This document shows positions 8,348 through 16,484 of a DNA stretch of 64,000 bases, piece by piece. Below the pieces are notes generated by a model. The model saw nothing but the letters and a program-made list of their open reading frames with translations. It ran no database searches and was not told where the DNA came from. Each line of letters begins with the position of its first letter. The first letter of the stretch is position 1. Position numbers and translations under genes: made by a program. This DNA comes from Paenibacillus albiflavus (GTDB taxonomy: Bacteria; Bacillota; Bacilli; Paenibacillales; NBRC-103111): positions 62,001-126,000 of the forward strand of contig NZ_SKFG01000009.1 in NCBI RefSeq assembly GCF_004344915.1. Reading direction: 5' to 3'.

Positions 8348-9604
8348 TTGTCTTTGATCGTGATGAAGTTTGGGGGAAGCTCTGTTGGAACACCAGAACG
8401 TATGAAGCGTGTTGCCAAACGTATTGTAGAACGTAAAGCGGAAGGTCATTCAATTGTAGTTGTTGTCTCTGCAATGGGAGATACAACGGATGAACTTATA
8501 GATCTATCGAAGCAAATATGTGATGGAATACCGCCAGCTAGAGAGATGGATATGCTTTTAACGACAGGTGAGCAGGTGTCAGTCTCCTTATTGGCTATGG
8601 CCATTCACAGTTTAGGTGATCGCGCGGTTTCATACACAGGCTGGCAATGCGGTATGATCACAGAGTCAGTTCATGGTAAAGCGCGAATTACGGATATTGA
8701 TCCACATCGTGTACTTAAAGCGATAGATAACGATCAAGTTGTAATTGTGGCTGGATTCCAAGGGATGACGGAAGATGGTGAGATTACTACGCTTGGACGC
8801 GGAGGGTCAGATACAACGGCAGTTGCACTGGCAGCGGCGATTAAAGCCGATTTATGTGAGATTTACACCGATGTTGACGGAATTTATTCGACTGATCCGC
8901 GTATTGTCAAATGCGCTCGCAAATTAACAGATATTTCGTATGATGAAATGCTTGAGCTTGCTAATCTTGGTGCAGCGGTATTGCATCCTCGAGCTGTTGA
9001 ATATGCTAAGAATTATAATGTGGCACTTGTTGTTAGATCAAGCTTTACACAGAATGAAGGTACCAGCGTGAAGGAGGTTGCTAGTATGGAGCAAGGAATT
9101 GTGGTTCGCGGAATCGCGTTTGATAAGAATATTGCAAGAGTAAGCATTCTTGGAGTTCCTGAAAGACCAGGTCAATTAGCTAAAGTATTTACAACGCTTG
9201 CTGAGGCGCAAATTGATGTAGATATTATTGTACAGAGCGGTGTTATGAAGGGCCTTGCTGATTTCTCCTTCAGCTGTTCTTTAACAGATCGTGAGAGAGC
9301 TGTAAATGTAATCGAAGGAATTCAAGCAGAAGTTGGATTCCGTGAGGTAACTTCAGAAGATAATCTTGTAAAAGTCTCCATTGTTGGAGCTGGTATGGTA
9401 AGTACGCCGGGAGTAGCTGCCAAAATGTTTGAGGTGATTTCCTCACTAGGCGCTTCTATCAACATGGTAAGTACATCGGAAATCAAAATGTCCTGTGTAA
9501 TCGATATTCAGTATTTAGAAGATGTGGTTAAAGGGCTACATACAGCGTACGATTTGGATACAGCTGATCAAGTTTTCGTTGGTGGTCCGGCTGATCGCAG
9601 ATAG
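8348..9604 (+). CDS. lysC: Aspartokinase, alpha subunit (LysC type)
   Basis: Phosphorylates aspartate, first step to lysine, threonine, methionine and, in sporeformers, dipicolinate. TTG start after GGGGAGTG. The kinase domain begins LIVMKFGGSSVG and includes GRGGSDTTAVALAAAIKADLCEIYTDVDGI; two ACT domains lie in the C-terminal third (from about residue 255). The 418 residues match the lysine-sensitive B. subtilis aspartokinase II type, which is alpha2-beta2. The same message carries an in-frame internal start for the beta subunit (separate entry). Confidence 0.93.
   Translation: MSLIVMKFGGSSVGTPERMKRVAKRIVERKAEGHSIVVVVSAMGDTTDELIDLSKQICDGIPPAREMDMLLTTGEQVSVSLLAMAIHSLGDRAVSYTGWQCGMITESVHGKARITDIDPHRVLKAIDNDQVVIVAGFQGMTEDGEITTLGRGGSDTTAVALAAAIKADLCEIYTDVDGIYSTDPRIVKCARKLTDISYDEMLELANLGAAVLHPRAVEYAKNYNVALVVRSSFTQNEGTSVKEVASMEQGIVVRGIAFDKNIARVSILGVPERPGQLAKVFTTLAEAQIDVDIIVQSGVMKGLADFSFSCSLTDRERAVNVIEGIQAEVGFREVTSEDNLVKVSIVGAGMVSTPGVAAKMFEVISSLGASINMVSTSEIKMSCVIDIQYLEDVVKGLHTAYDLDTADQVFVGGPADRR
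9071..9604 (+). CDS. Internal translation start giving aspartokinase beta subunit
   Basis: Inside lysC a perfect AAGGAGG (9071-9077) sits eight nucleotides before an in-frame ATG at 9086. Translation from here gives MEQGIVVRGIAF and continues to the shared stop at 9604, 172 residues consisting of the two ACT domains. Such an overlapping beta-subunit start is established for B. subtilis lysC; its use here is inferred from the strong ribosome site. Confidence 0.75.
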   Translation, partial: KEVASMEQGIVVRGIAFDKNIARVSILGVPERPGQLAKVFTTLAEAQIDVDIIVQSGVMKGLADFSFSCSLTDRERAVNVIEGIQAEVGFREVTSEDNLVKVSIVGAGMVSTPGVAAKMFEVISSLGASINMVSTSEIKMSCVIDIQYLEDVVKGLHTAYDLDTADQVFVGGPADRR

Positions 9605-9616
9605 TTCGTTGTCTCG

Positions 9617-10075
9617 TTATTTGCCCCAAATAAAAAATACGAGCTTCATAATCACCATGGTGATACCAGCGGCCATTAAGGGTCCGACTGGTATTCCGCG
9701 AAAGAATATGATGCCCAGAATAGAACCAATGACAAGGCCCACAACAAGTTGTGGGTCTATTTTTAATAGATCCAAACCTCTTCCGTTCAGATAGGATGCA
9801 AGCGCACCGCCTGTAAGGGCGATGAGACCTGGAACACTTGTAATTACGGCGGTCAAGTCTTTAAAAGCGATACGTCCCGAGGCAAAAGGCACAAGCACGC
9901 CCATCGTTAGAAAAAGCAGTCCGAGCTCAAGTCCTCTGCGTTCTATCGTTGGCAAGAAACGTTCAAGTGAAATGAGCTTGATAATAAGTAGAATACAGGC
10001 TGCAGTCGTAATAATAGGTGAACGTCCGATAAGCCCGATAATAATTAGAATAAGCAGTACAATTTCTCCGTTCAT
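9617..10075 (-). CDS. DUF441 family membrane protein (YtwI-like)
   Basis: Very hydrophobic 152-residue protein with four to five membrane helices. The pattern [18 protein letters not shown] at the N terminus, [13 protein letters not shown] in the middle and the C-terminal [12 protein letters not shown] fit DUF441. Function unknown. Two ATGs two codons apart are possible; the inner one is better spaced from AGAGGG. It converges on lysC with a 12-nt gap and no visible terminator between them. Confidence 0.85.
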   Translation of the reverse strand: MNGEIVLLILIIIGLIGRSPIITTAACILLIIKLISLERFLPTIERRGLELGLLFLTMGVLVPFASGRIAFKDLTAVITSVPGLIALTGGALASYLNGRGLDLLKIDPQLVVGLVIGSILGIIFFRGIPVGPLMAAGITMVIMKLVFFIWGK

Positions 10076-10101
10076 CTGCATGTCCCTCTTACTTGGAATT
10101 T

Positions 10102-10136
10102 AGAGCGTGTTCCAACCTGTAGTAAGAACACGCTCT
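10102..10136 (-). terminator. Strong hairpin downstream of comB
   Basis: Perfect 11-bp stem AGAGCGTGTTC/GAACACGCTCT with a 13-nt loop, ten nucleotides after the comB stop. The trailing T run on the minus strand is poor, so termination efficiency is uncertain. Confidence 0.55.
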
Positions 10137-10145
10137 TCACTTAGT

Positions 10146-10895
10146 TTATGAGTGTGCAGATGATTTAGAACGTGGGTTAGCTTCTAATGGGACTAGAAGT
10201 CCGTCCTGCATAATTGGAACAAGCTGCGTGCGGTCTAGAGCTGCGCAGTATTTGACATCTTCATGGAAGCCTATTTTGCATAACCTTATACCAGATTGTG
10301 CTCGCATAAGCGCTCCTTGAATATCATGCTGCTCTTCCCGAAAGCTTGAAAGCATCGCTAAGCCCAGATCATTAACCATAAACGAGTCGTCCTCATAATA
10401 AGTGCTGAGTTCATTGGTAATGTATCCTGCGCATAGTCCATCTTCCCATGCGAATAATTGATTTGTTCCTGCACATACAATGACGATGTCGCGTTTGAAT
10501 TGACTTGCTGCTTGCGCGCAAGCCTTTCCATTAATGAATGCTCCTACTAGCAATGTGGCAGCTTTGCTCGCTTTTTGCAAGCACCTGGTTCCATTGGTGG
10601 TTGTCAGTATGACATGTTTGCCTTGGACAACATCAGTTCCATATTCAAGGGGAGAGTTGCCAAGATCGAATCCGGTAATTTTGCGACAATACCGTTCTCC
10701 ACCAAGAAGGGCTCCTTCATGACAATGCTGGATCGCTGAGCCCATCGTGTCAGCGGCAGTGACAGAAGTGGCGCCATGGTCCAAAGCAGTAACAATGACA
10801 GTGGACGCTCTGAGTGCATCGATGACGATCGCTGTCTTATTGATCACATCTTCTGATTTTATTTCATTAACGCTTGCTATGACCTCGATTCGCAT
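10146..10895 (-). CDS. comB: 2-phosphosulfolactate phosphatase
   Basis: Removes phosphate from 2-phosphosulfolactate to give sulfolactate. The 249-residue protein shows the ComB motifs: VIDALRASTVIVTALDHGA near the N terminus, GERYCRKITGFDLGNSPLE, LTTTNGTRCLQKA, and VCAGTNQLFAWEDGLCAGY. It starts five nucleotides after comA ends, with AACAAGGAGT as ribosome site, so the pair is translationally close. Methanogens use this enzyme for coenzyme M; sporeforming bacilli use it for spore sulfolactate, the likely role here (inference). Confidence 0.92.
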   Translation of the reverse strand: MRIEVIASVNEIKSEDVINKTAIVIDALRASTVIVTALDHGATSVTAADTMGSAIQHCHEGALLGGERYCRKITGFDLGNSPLEYGTDVVQGKHVILTTTNGTRCLQKASKAATLLVGAFINGKACAQAASQFKRDIVIVCAGTNQLFAWEDGLCAGYITNELSTYYEDDSFMVNDLGLAMLSSFREEQHDIQGALMRAQSGIRLCKIGFHEDVKYCAALDRTQLVPIMQDGLLVPLEANPRSKSSAHS

Positions 10896-10900
10896 TCAAT

Positions 10901-11719
10901 CTACTCCTTGTTCCCTCTCTTCTGCATCATCATTAAAGTATCTGAACGGAGCCCCCTTCTCATAGCTTCCAATGAGATGATCTCTTGTGGCGGTATATTC
11001 CCTAGATTCACAGTTGAACCTAATTCCATAAGTAATTTTACCTGCTGATCCTTAAGCGGTGCTTCCCATAGCAGACTATCGCTGTTTGTCAGTCGGCTTA
11101 AGATTTGCTTTAGATCCTCTTCTTTACATTGTCCATTGCCATCGAAGATTCCGACTCCAGTACCGGACTCGCGTGCTTCAATCGTGACTAGCGATGCACC
11201 TGCCTCTAAATCTTCTTCAATTGTTCGTAATAAGGTTTCGATTTCTATGCTTGAGCCCCAGCATTTCTTACCATACTCTGTGTTTACCTGTAAACCTTGA
11301 TCAATTCCCCGCTTGATTAACCTGCTTCGAGTGTCACGATCCATCTCGATTGTCCCATCAGACACCTCAAGACCTGTAAATCCAAAGGAAGTAATCGTTT
11401 CGATAAATTCATCCGCAACATTTTGGATAACAGCCAGCTCAAGGAAAGTGCCTCCAGGATAAATCAGAATTCCGTTTTCCTTGGCTAATTCTATTTTTTG
11501 CATCAAGAGATTGGTCGGATATAGAGGTGCTGTTCCAAACCCGATTTTGATCATGTCTATATGGTTAGCTGCTGTTTCTAGTAAATCGGAATAGGCATTT
11601 AGGCCAAGTCCTTTGTCAATGATCATCGTTTGGCCAAGCTCTCTTGGCTTGGTGAGTCTGCATACAGAAGGGTCAAGCAAGTGTGCAGGCCATTTCAATT
11701 CAGTTATTGTACGGTTCAT
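10901..11719 (-). CDS. comA: Phosphosulfolactate synthase
   Basis: Adds sulfite to phosphoenolpyruvate to form phosphosulfolactate. The chosen ATG follows GAGGAG with seven-base spacing; a TTG seven codons upstream lacks a site. The 272-residue TIM-barrel protein contains KPRELGQTMIIDKGLGLN, HIDMIKIGFGTAPLYP, GFTGLEVSDGTIEM and EIETLLRTIEEDLEAGA, typical of ComA. It is the first gene of the comA-comB operon and divergent from yqhV and spoIIIA, which fits a sporulation-stage product. Confidence 0.92.
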   Translation of the reverse strand: MNRTITELKWPAHLLDPSVCRLTKPRELGQTMIIDKGLGLNAYSDLLETAANHIDMIKIGFGTAPLYPTNLLMQKIELAKENGILIYPGGTFLELAVIQNVADEFIETITSFGFTGLEVSDGTIEMDRDTRSRLIKRGIDQGLQVNTEYGKKCWGSSIEIETLLRTIEEDLEAGASLVTIEARESGTGVGIFDGNGQCKEEDLKQILSRLTNSDSLLWEAPLKDQQVKLLMELGSTVNLGNIPPQEIISLEAMRRGLRSDTLMMMQKRGNKE

Positions 11720-11932
11720 AGGAATCTCCTCATAAGTCAACTTAGGTTATTTATTGGGTATCTTATGCACGGATGCCTAGAGAGGTGCTCTTCCATGAGT
11801 TCTAAGAATTGTACAAACTATCCTAAACGACAAGGCTCTTGCATAAGCTAGGATGTACAAGCAACTTACATGAGTATGACGAACGCAGTGTCAATTTATT
11901 TAATAAGCAAATTTGAATATGGGGGGATACAT

Positions 11933-12199
11933 ATGAGCAAAATCGTGCTCAGCATGGCAACGCTTCGTTTACTATCAGGCAGCATTGAAATCATCGCAGC
12001 GATCATCATGCTTCGTTTGGCTCAAGTTGATCGTGCATTGCTAGTAAACTCTGCACTTGCTTTAGTAGGTCCTATCGTATTACTGACGACTACAAGCATC
12101 GGTCTAGCAGGGCTTGCTGAGAAACTATCATTTTCCAAAATGCTGTGGGTACTTGCAGGAGTTGCCTGCATCTTTATCGGGGTGCTAAAAAGCAAGTAA
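11933..12199 (+). CDS. yqhV: YqhV family small membrane protein (DUF2619)
   Basis: Eighty-eight residues, three hydrophobic helices, behind GGGGGGATACAT. The sequence MSKIVLSMATLRLLSGSIE and the location immediately before spoIIIAA match B. subtilis YqhV. Function unknown. The stop lies just before a candidate sigma-E promoter for the spoIIIA operon. The roughly 210 nt between comA and this gene hold no other coding sequence I can support. Confidence 0.88.
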   Translation: MSKIVLSMATLRLLSGSIEIIAAIIMLRLAQVDRALLVNSALALVGPIVLLTTTSIGLAGLAEKLSFSKMLWVLAGVACIFIGVLKSK

Positions 12200-12226
12200 T
12201 AAATGAGATTGATAGGACATACATAT
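12196..12226 (+). promoter_or_regulatory. Candidate sigma-E promoter of spoIIIA operon
   Basis: CATACATA at 12218-12225 matches the sigma-E -10 pattern (CATACA-T). GTAATAAA at 12196-12203 is a fair -35 with roughly a 14-nt spacer, overlapping the yqhV stop. spoIIIA is under sigma-E in B. subtilis, which supports the call. The -35 is imperfect. Confidence 0.5.
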
Positions 12227-12264
12227 GAATAAACAGATTGGACAAACTTGGAGGATTTCATATC

Positions 12265-13227
12265 ATGCTGGATTCAATTCTAAGTCTCTTACCCCACTCT
12301 CTGAAAAAAATTATTGCAAATCTACCAAACTCGATCAGAACAAAGCTGGAAGAGATTCGCATCCGAGAGGAAAGGCCGCTCGAGATATCATGGGCTGGTG
12401 ATTATTCGTTTGTCACCAAAGAATCAGGACTTGTGAGAGATCCGCTTGGAGCTTATATCCCAACGAGTGAAGAATGCGCAATTCTGCTTGAGTTATTGAC
12501 CAATCATTCTGTCTACTCGTTCGAAGAAGAGCTTCGAAGGGGCTTCATTACGATTGCAGGCGGTCACAGAGTTGGACTGGCTGGAAGGACGGTACTTGAG
12601 GCTGGACGAGTCCGAACCATTCGAGATGTTAGCTCTTTCAACATACGGGTTGCTAGAGAAATCGTTGGCGTAGGCAAGATCATTCTTCCTCACTTGATCG
12701 ATCCGATTGAAAGACGAATTCATAACACCTTGATTGTCTCACCTCCTCAGCAGGGTAAAACAACCTTATTACGAGATTTGGCAAGAACGATCTCAGCTGG
12801 TGATAAGACAGCACTCCAAGGCATACCTCGCGGTCTCAAGGTGGGAGTTGTGGATGAACGTTCAGAGATTGCAGCTTCCGTGAAGGGTGTACCCAAATTT
12901 GATCTTGGTCCGCGTACAGATGTGCTCGATGGTTGTCCCAAAGCTGAAGGCATGATGATGATGATTCGATCGTTATCCCCTGAATTGATCGTAGTGGACG
13001 AGATTGGTAGACCAGAAGACGCAGAAGCTTTACATGAAGCGTTACATGGGGGGATAAGCGTCATTGCAACAGCCCATGGCTATGGAATGGCAGACATTAA
13101 ATTAAGACCAGTCCTTCGAGAGCTAATCGCAGAGAAGTTATTCACACGCTATGTTGTACTCTCTCTAAGGCGAGGCATAGAACGATCATTTCAGATTTAC
13201 GATGGGGAGGGCCAGCTTGTTCCGTGA
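12265..13227 (+). CDS. spoIIIAA: Stage III sporulation protein AA, ATPase
   Basis: Mother-cell ATPase that powers the SpoIIIA-SpoIIQ channel feeding the forespore, related to type II/IV secretion ATPases. The ATG follows GGAGGATTTC. In the 320-residue protein the Walker A is SPPQQGKTTLLRD (about residue 160) and Walker B is ELIVVDEIGRPEDAEAL. The N-terminal domain contains EEIRIREERPLEI. It is unusual that 123 nt holding a dispersed hairpin repeat separate it from spoIIIAB; the other spoIIIA genes are tightly packed. Confidence 0.96.
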   Translation: MLDSILSLLPHSLKKIIANLPNSIRTKLEEIRIREERPLEISWAGDYSFVTKESGLVRDPLGAYIPTSEECAILLELLTNHSVYSFEEELRRGFITIAGGHRVGLAGRTVLEAGRVRTIRDVSSFNIRVAREIVGVGKIILPHLIDPIERRIHNTLIVSPPQQGKTTLLRDLARTISAGDKTALQGIPRGLKVGVVDERSEIAASVKGVPKFDLGPRTDVLDGCPKAEGMMMMIRSLSPELIVVDEIGRPEDAEALHEALHGGISVIATAHGYGMADIKLRPVLRELIAEKLFTRYVVLSLRRGIERSFQIYDGEGQLVP

Positions 13228-13320
13228 TATAGAATTTATAACATTCGTCTAATAAATTCTAAGTATCACTCTAAGAAACGCTCCGTCTATTAAAGACGGT
13301 GATGCCGTTTCTTCTGGTTC
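13217..13320 (+). repeat. Dispersed two-hairpin repeat, copy A (inside spoIIIA operon)
   Basis: Module 1 is a perfect 10-bp inverted repeat TAGAATTTAT (13230-13239) / ATAAATTCTA (13252-13261) with a 12-nt loop. Module 2 pairs AAGAAACG (13273-13280) with CGTTTCTT (13306-13313) and an inner CCGTCT/AGACGG helix. Copies B (32.5 kb) and C (61.6 kb) share both modules and their spacing. The left edge resembles the GTTCGTATT flank of other copies and overlaps the last codons of spoIIIAA. Confidence 0.85.
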
Positions 13321-13350
13321 TGTTTATCGCATAGAGAAAGGCTGAGTCTA

Positions 13351-13872
13351 ATGCTGCTGAAATTAATGGGTTCTGTATTTCTCTTATTTGCTGGCACGAT
13401 GTTTGGATTCTATCAAGCGATGCAATATGCTCGTAGACCGAAACAAATTCGCCAACTCATCGGTGTCATTCAGCGTCTGGAGACAGAAGTAAGTTATGGG
13501 CTGACCCCTCTTCCAGATGCTCTGCTTACCGTTAGCAGACAATCAGCCGAACCGATCTCGGGGATGTTAAGCAGAGCAGGAACAGAGCTACGAGCACGTG
13601 ATGGACGATCCATGCGTGAGATTTGGGAAGGTGTGATTGGCGAGACTTGGAATCGTTCATCCATGAAAAAGGTTGAGAAGGAAATTACACTTGAGCTTGG
13701 TTATATGCTTGGTCGATCAGATAGCACCGATCAAGTAAAGCATCTTCGTCTAGCTGCAAGTCAGCTCCAGGTTGAAGAGGCGGCAGCACTCGAAGATCAA
13801 AGACGCTACGAGAAGATGTGGCGAAGTCTAGGTGTGCTCGTCGGCGCGTTAGCGGTCATTTTGATGTACTAG
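13351..13872 (+). CDS. spoIIIAB: Stage III sporulation protein AB
   Basis: Membrane-anchored component of the SpoIIIA machine, related to type II secretion GspF-like platforms. 173 residues with an N-terminal helix (MGSVFLLFAGTMFGFYQAM), then a helical cytoplasmic domain (QIRQLIGVIQRLETEVSYGLTPLPDAL), and a final hydrophobic segment. First of seven closely packed genes after the repeat. The 14-nt gap to spoIIIAC contains that gene's ribosome site. Confidence 0.93.
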   Translation: MLLKLMGSVFLLFAGTMFGFYQAMQYARRPKQIRQLIGVIQRLETEVSYGLTPLPDALLTVSRQSAEPISGMLSRAGTELRARDGRSMREIWEGVIGETWNRSSMKKVEKEITLELGYMLGRSDSTDQVKHLRLAASQLQVEEAAALEDQRRYEKMWRSLGVLVGALAVILMY

Positions 13873-13886
13873 GTGGGGTGCTGATT

Positions 13887-14090
13887 ATGAACGTAGATGT
13901 TAATACGATTTTTCAGATTGCAGGTATCGGAATTATTATTGCGATGATGCACACGGTTCTGAAGCAAATGGGCAAAGAGGATATGGCACATTGGGTAACT
14001 TTGATTGGATTCGTCGTCGTTCTGTTCATGGTCGTGTCCCTGCTTAGCAACTTATTCAAAGAGATCAAAACGATTTTTTTGTTCCAGTAG
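13887..14090 (+). CDS. spoIIIAC: Stage III sporulation protein AC
   Basis: Small polytopic membrane protein, 67 residues and two helices, starting MNVDVNTIFQIAGIGIIIAMM. The ATG at 13887 follows AGGTGGGG; a longer upstream reading would run through spoIIIAB and is not supported. Part of the SpoIIIA channel complex in the mother-cell-facing membrane. Confidence 0.93.
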   Translation: MNVDVNTIFQIAGIGIIIAMMHTVLKQMGKEDMAHWVTLIGFVVVLFMVVSLLSNLFKEIKTIFLFQ

Positions 14091-14093
14091 CTT

Positions 14094-14483
14094 ATGGAAA
14101 TTATTCAAGTTGTTGGTCTAGGATTACTTGTCACTGTGCTGGTTCTTATTATCAAAGAACAGAAACCGATGTTTGCTTTTTTGCTCACCGCCTTTACTGG
14201 CATTATGATCTTCCTGTTTCTGATTGGGAAAATTTCTTCTGTTATTCAAGTGCTTGAAGATCTAGCTGTTCAATCTGGCGTAAATATGGTGTTCCTCAAG
14301 ACGATTCTCAAGATTATCGGAATCGCATATATCGCTGAGTTTGGCGCACAGATTGTACGTGATGCAGGACTTGAATCCGTAGCTTCCAAAATTGAGCTCT
14401 CAGGTAAAATACTCATCATGGTTATGGCGATTCCGATTGTAACCGTCATTATCGAGACGGTGCTCAACCTGTTGCCAACTTAG
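14094..14483 (+). CDS. spoIIIAD: Stage III sporulation protein AD
   Basis: 129-residue membrane protein with about four helices, paralogous to SpoIIIAC (EIIQVVGLGLLVTVLVLIIKEQKP). It begins three nucleotides after the spoIIIAC stop. The bases before the ATG hold no good Shine-Dalgarno, so translation probably depends on coupling to spoIIIAC. Confidence 0.93.
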   Translation: MEIIQVVGLGLLVTVLVLIIKEQKPMFAFLLTAFTGIMIFLFLIGKISSVIQVLEDLAVQSGVNMVFLKTILKIIGIAYIAEFGAQIVRDAGLESVASKIELSGKILIMVMAIPIVTVIIETVLNLLPT

Positions 14484-14495
14484 GAGTGAATAAGG

Positions 14496-15698
14496 ATGCC
14501 AAGTCGCCAAATGATTTATCGCTCGCTATATAAAAGAATAGCCATCATGATCATTATCATGATAAGCCTCCTAACTCTTTCGAATGTTGCACTTGCTGCA
14601 AGTCCAAGTGATGCAATTGTCAAAGATCAAATCACTCAGATTGATACTGGGCCAATCGAGCAATATTGGGATCGATTAATGTCACAAAATGGAAATTTCT
14701 TTCCTGAGTTGCAGACGCCTTCCTTTACGGAATTACTTACTAACGGCGGTCAAGGGCTATCCATTAGCAATGTGTTTAAAGGAACGCTTCGGTATATTTT
14801 TTATGAGGTACTTGCGAACGGAAAGCTGCTAGTTACGATCGTAATCTTAACCGTATTTGCCATGATGCTGCAGACGCTTCAAAGTTCATTTGAAAGAGAA
14901 TCCGTTAGCACGATCGCATTCGTGATCTCATACCTCGTCTTGATCATAATTGCGGTTAATTCGTTCTCATCTGCGATTGGCTATGCGAAGAATGCGATCA
15001 CATCCATGATTGACTTCATGATCGCTCTCGTTCCGCTCTTGCTAACCTTATTGTCCGCAATGGGTGATTTAACTTCAGTAGCTTTGCTTCATCCACTAAA
15101 TGTGTTCATGATTCACACGGTCGGAGCGATGATTTACTTCTTCGTGTTTCCACTGCTGTTCTTCTCCGCCGTTTTACATATTGTGTCAGCCATATCAGAC
15201 AAATATAAAGTGACTCAGTTAGCAAATTTACTTCGCAATATCGGAGTTGGCGCTCTTGGCATATTCGTTACTGTCTTTATGAGTGTCATCACAGTTCAAG
15301 GTTCGCTCGGTGCCGTTTCTGATGGAATTACGATTCGGACTGCCAAATTCATAACGGGAAACTTCGTCCCAGTCGTTGGAAGATTGTTCTCGGATGCGAC
15401 TGAAACCGTAATTGGTGCATCATTACTTGTCAAGAACGCCATTGGACTTGCTGGTATCGTCATCATCATTATGCTCTGCCTGTTCCCTGCACTCAAAATA
15501 TTAACTTTAGCGATCATCTTTAATTTATCTGCAGCGATTATGCAGCCAATTGGCAATAACCCGATGATTTCATGTCTCAAAACCATTGGCAAAAGCATGA
15601 TCTATGTATTTGCCGCTCTCGCAGCCGTTGGACTGATGTTTTTCTTCTCCATTACCGTCATGATCGCAGCTGGTAACTTATCTGTGATGGTTAGATAG
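14496..15698 (+). CDS. spoIIIAE: Stage III sporulation protein AE
   Basis: Large polytopic subunit of the SpoIIIA channel. 400 residues: an N-terminal signal-like helix (about residues 11-34, with ALAASPSDA after it), an extracytoplasmic segment, then seven to eight membrane helices. Typical length. The ATG follows TTAGGAGTGAATAAGG at the end of spoIIIAD. Confidence 0.94.
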   Translation: MPSRQMIYRSLYKRIAIMIIIMISLLTLSNVALAASPSDAIVKDQITQIDTGPIEQYWDRLMSQNGNFFPELQTPSFTELLTNGGQGLSISNVFKGTLRYIFYEVLANGKLLVTIVILTVFAMMLQTLQSSFERESVSTIAFVISYLVLIIIAVNSFSSAIGYAKNAITSMIDFMIALVPLLLTLLSAMGDLTSVALLHPLNVFMIHTVGAMIYFFVFPLLFFSAVLHIVSAISDKYKVTQLANLLRNIGVGALGIFVTVFMSVITVQGSLGAVSDGITIRTAKFITGNFVPVVGRLFSDATETVIGASLLVKNAIGLAGIVIIIMLCLFPALKILTLAIIFNLSAAIMQPIGNNPMISCLKTIGKSMIYVFAALAAVGLMFFFSITVMIAAGNLSVMVR

Positions 15699-15722
15699 CT
15701 AGTACCTGGAGGTAATGAAGCG

Positions 15723-16460
15723 ATGCAATGGTTTCATGATTGGCTGAAAATGGTGATCACAGTTGTAATGTTTGCTGCCTTCATAGATTTGCTGCTTCCG
15801 AATACCAAAATGCAGCGTTATGTCAAAACCGTCCTTAGTCTATTCATTTTGCTTACCTTGCTATCTCCGGTACTTGAATTACTGCGAAGCAACTGGAATG
15901 TGGATCAGATGCTAGCAGAAGCAGAAAAGCAGGTTGAGCAAAAAGAAGCAGGTATGGGAAAAAGTCTTAGCGACAATCCGAAGGGCTCACTACAAGCGAT
16001 TAATGAACAAGGATTGCGATTGAAGGACGCGCAGGATCAACAAGCTACCTTATTAGCAGAGAAACAGATTGCTGAAGGGATCAAGGAGACGATTCGAGCA
16101 GAGACGGCTTATGAAGCCGAGCAAGTTATCGTTCTAACCGCGACGGATACAGAAGGCAAGCCTTATATAAAGAATATTAGCGTCGTCATGCATGATAAGG
16201 CATCTAGTCTAACAACATCTGCAGAACCGAACAAGTCAAAATCAATCGAGCCGGTTAAGCCAGTGGATATCCAAATTCGGGTGGATCGAAAGGATACTCC
16301 AGTAAGTGGAACAACCAGAGACACTGCCATGGAGGACACCAAAGAATCGGTACAAGCGAAAACAGAAGTGAAGCAATTGATCGGACGTAACTGGAGTGTC
16401 CCAAGCGAACGAATTGAAATTAGGGTAGAAGCTATACCTAAAGAGTCTAAACGAGGATAA
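15723..16460 (+). CDS. spoIIIAF: Stage III sporulation protein AF
   Basis: Two N-terminal membrane helices (about residues 7-26 and 33-50), then a soluble domain related to ring-forming secretion proteins. 245 residues is longer than the roughly 206 of B. subtilis. The extra length is a polar, Thr/Lys/Ser-rich linker around residues 155-205. The C terminus QLIGRNWSVPSERIEIRVE is conserved. Start behind CTGGAGGTAATGAAGCG. Confidence 0.92.
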   Translation: MQWFHDWLKMVITVVMFAAFIDLLLPNTKMQRYVKTVLSLFILLTLLSPVLELLRSNWNVDQMLAEAEKQVEQKEAGMGKSLSDNPKGSLQAINEQGLRLKDAQDQQATLLAEKQIAEGIKETIRAETAYEAEQVIVLTATDTEGKPYIKNISVVMHDKASSLTTSAEPNKSKSIEPVKPVDIQIRVDRKDTPVSGTTRDTAMEDTKESVQAKTEVKQLIGRNWSVPSERIEIRVEAIPKESKRG

Positions 16461-16484
16461 ATCAAAAGTGAAGCGCGAAAGTGA

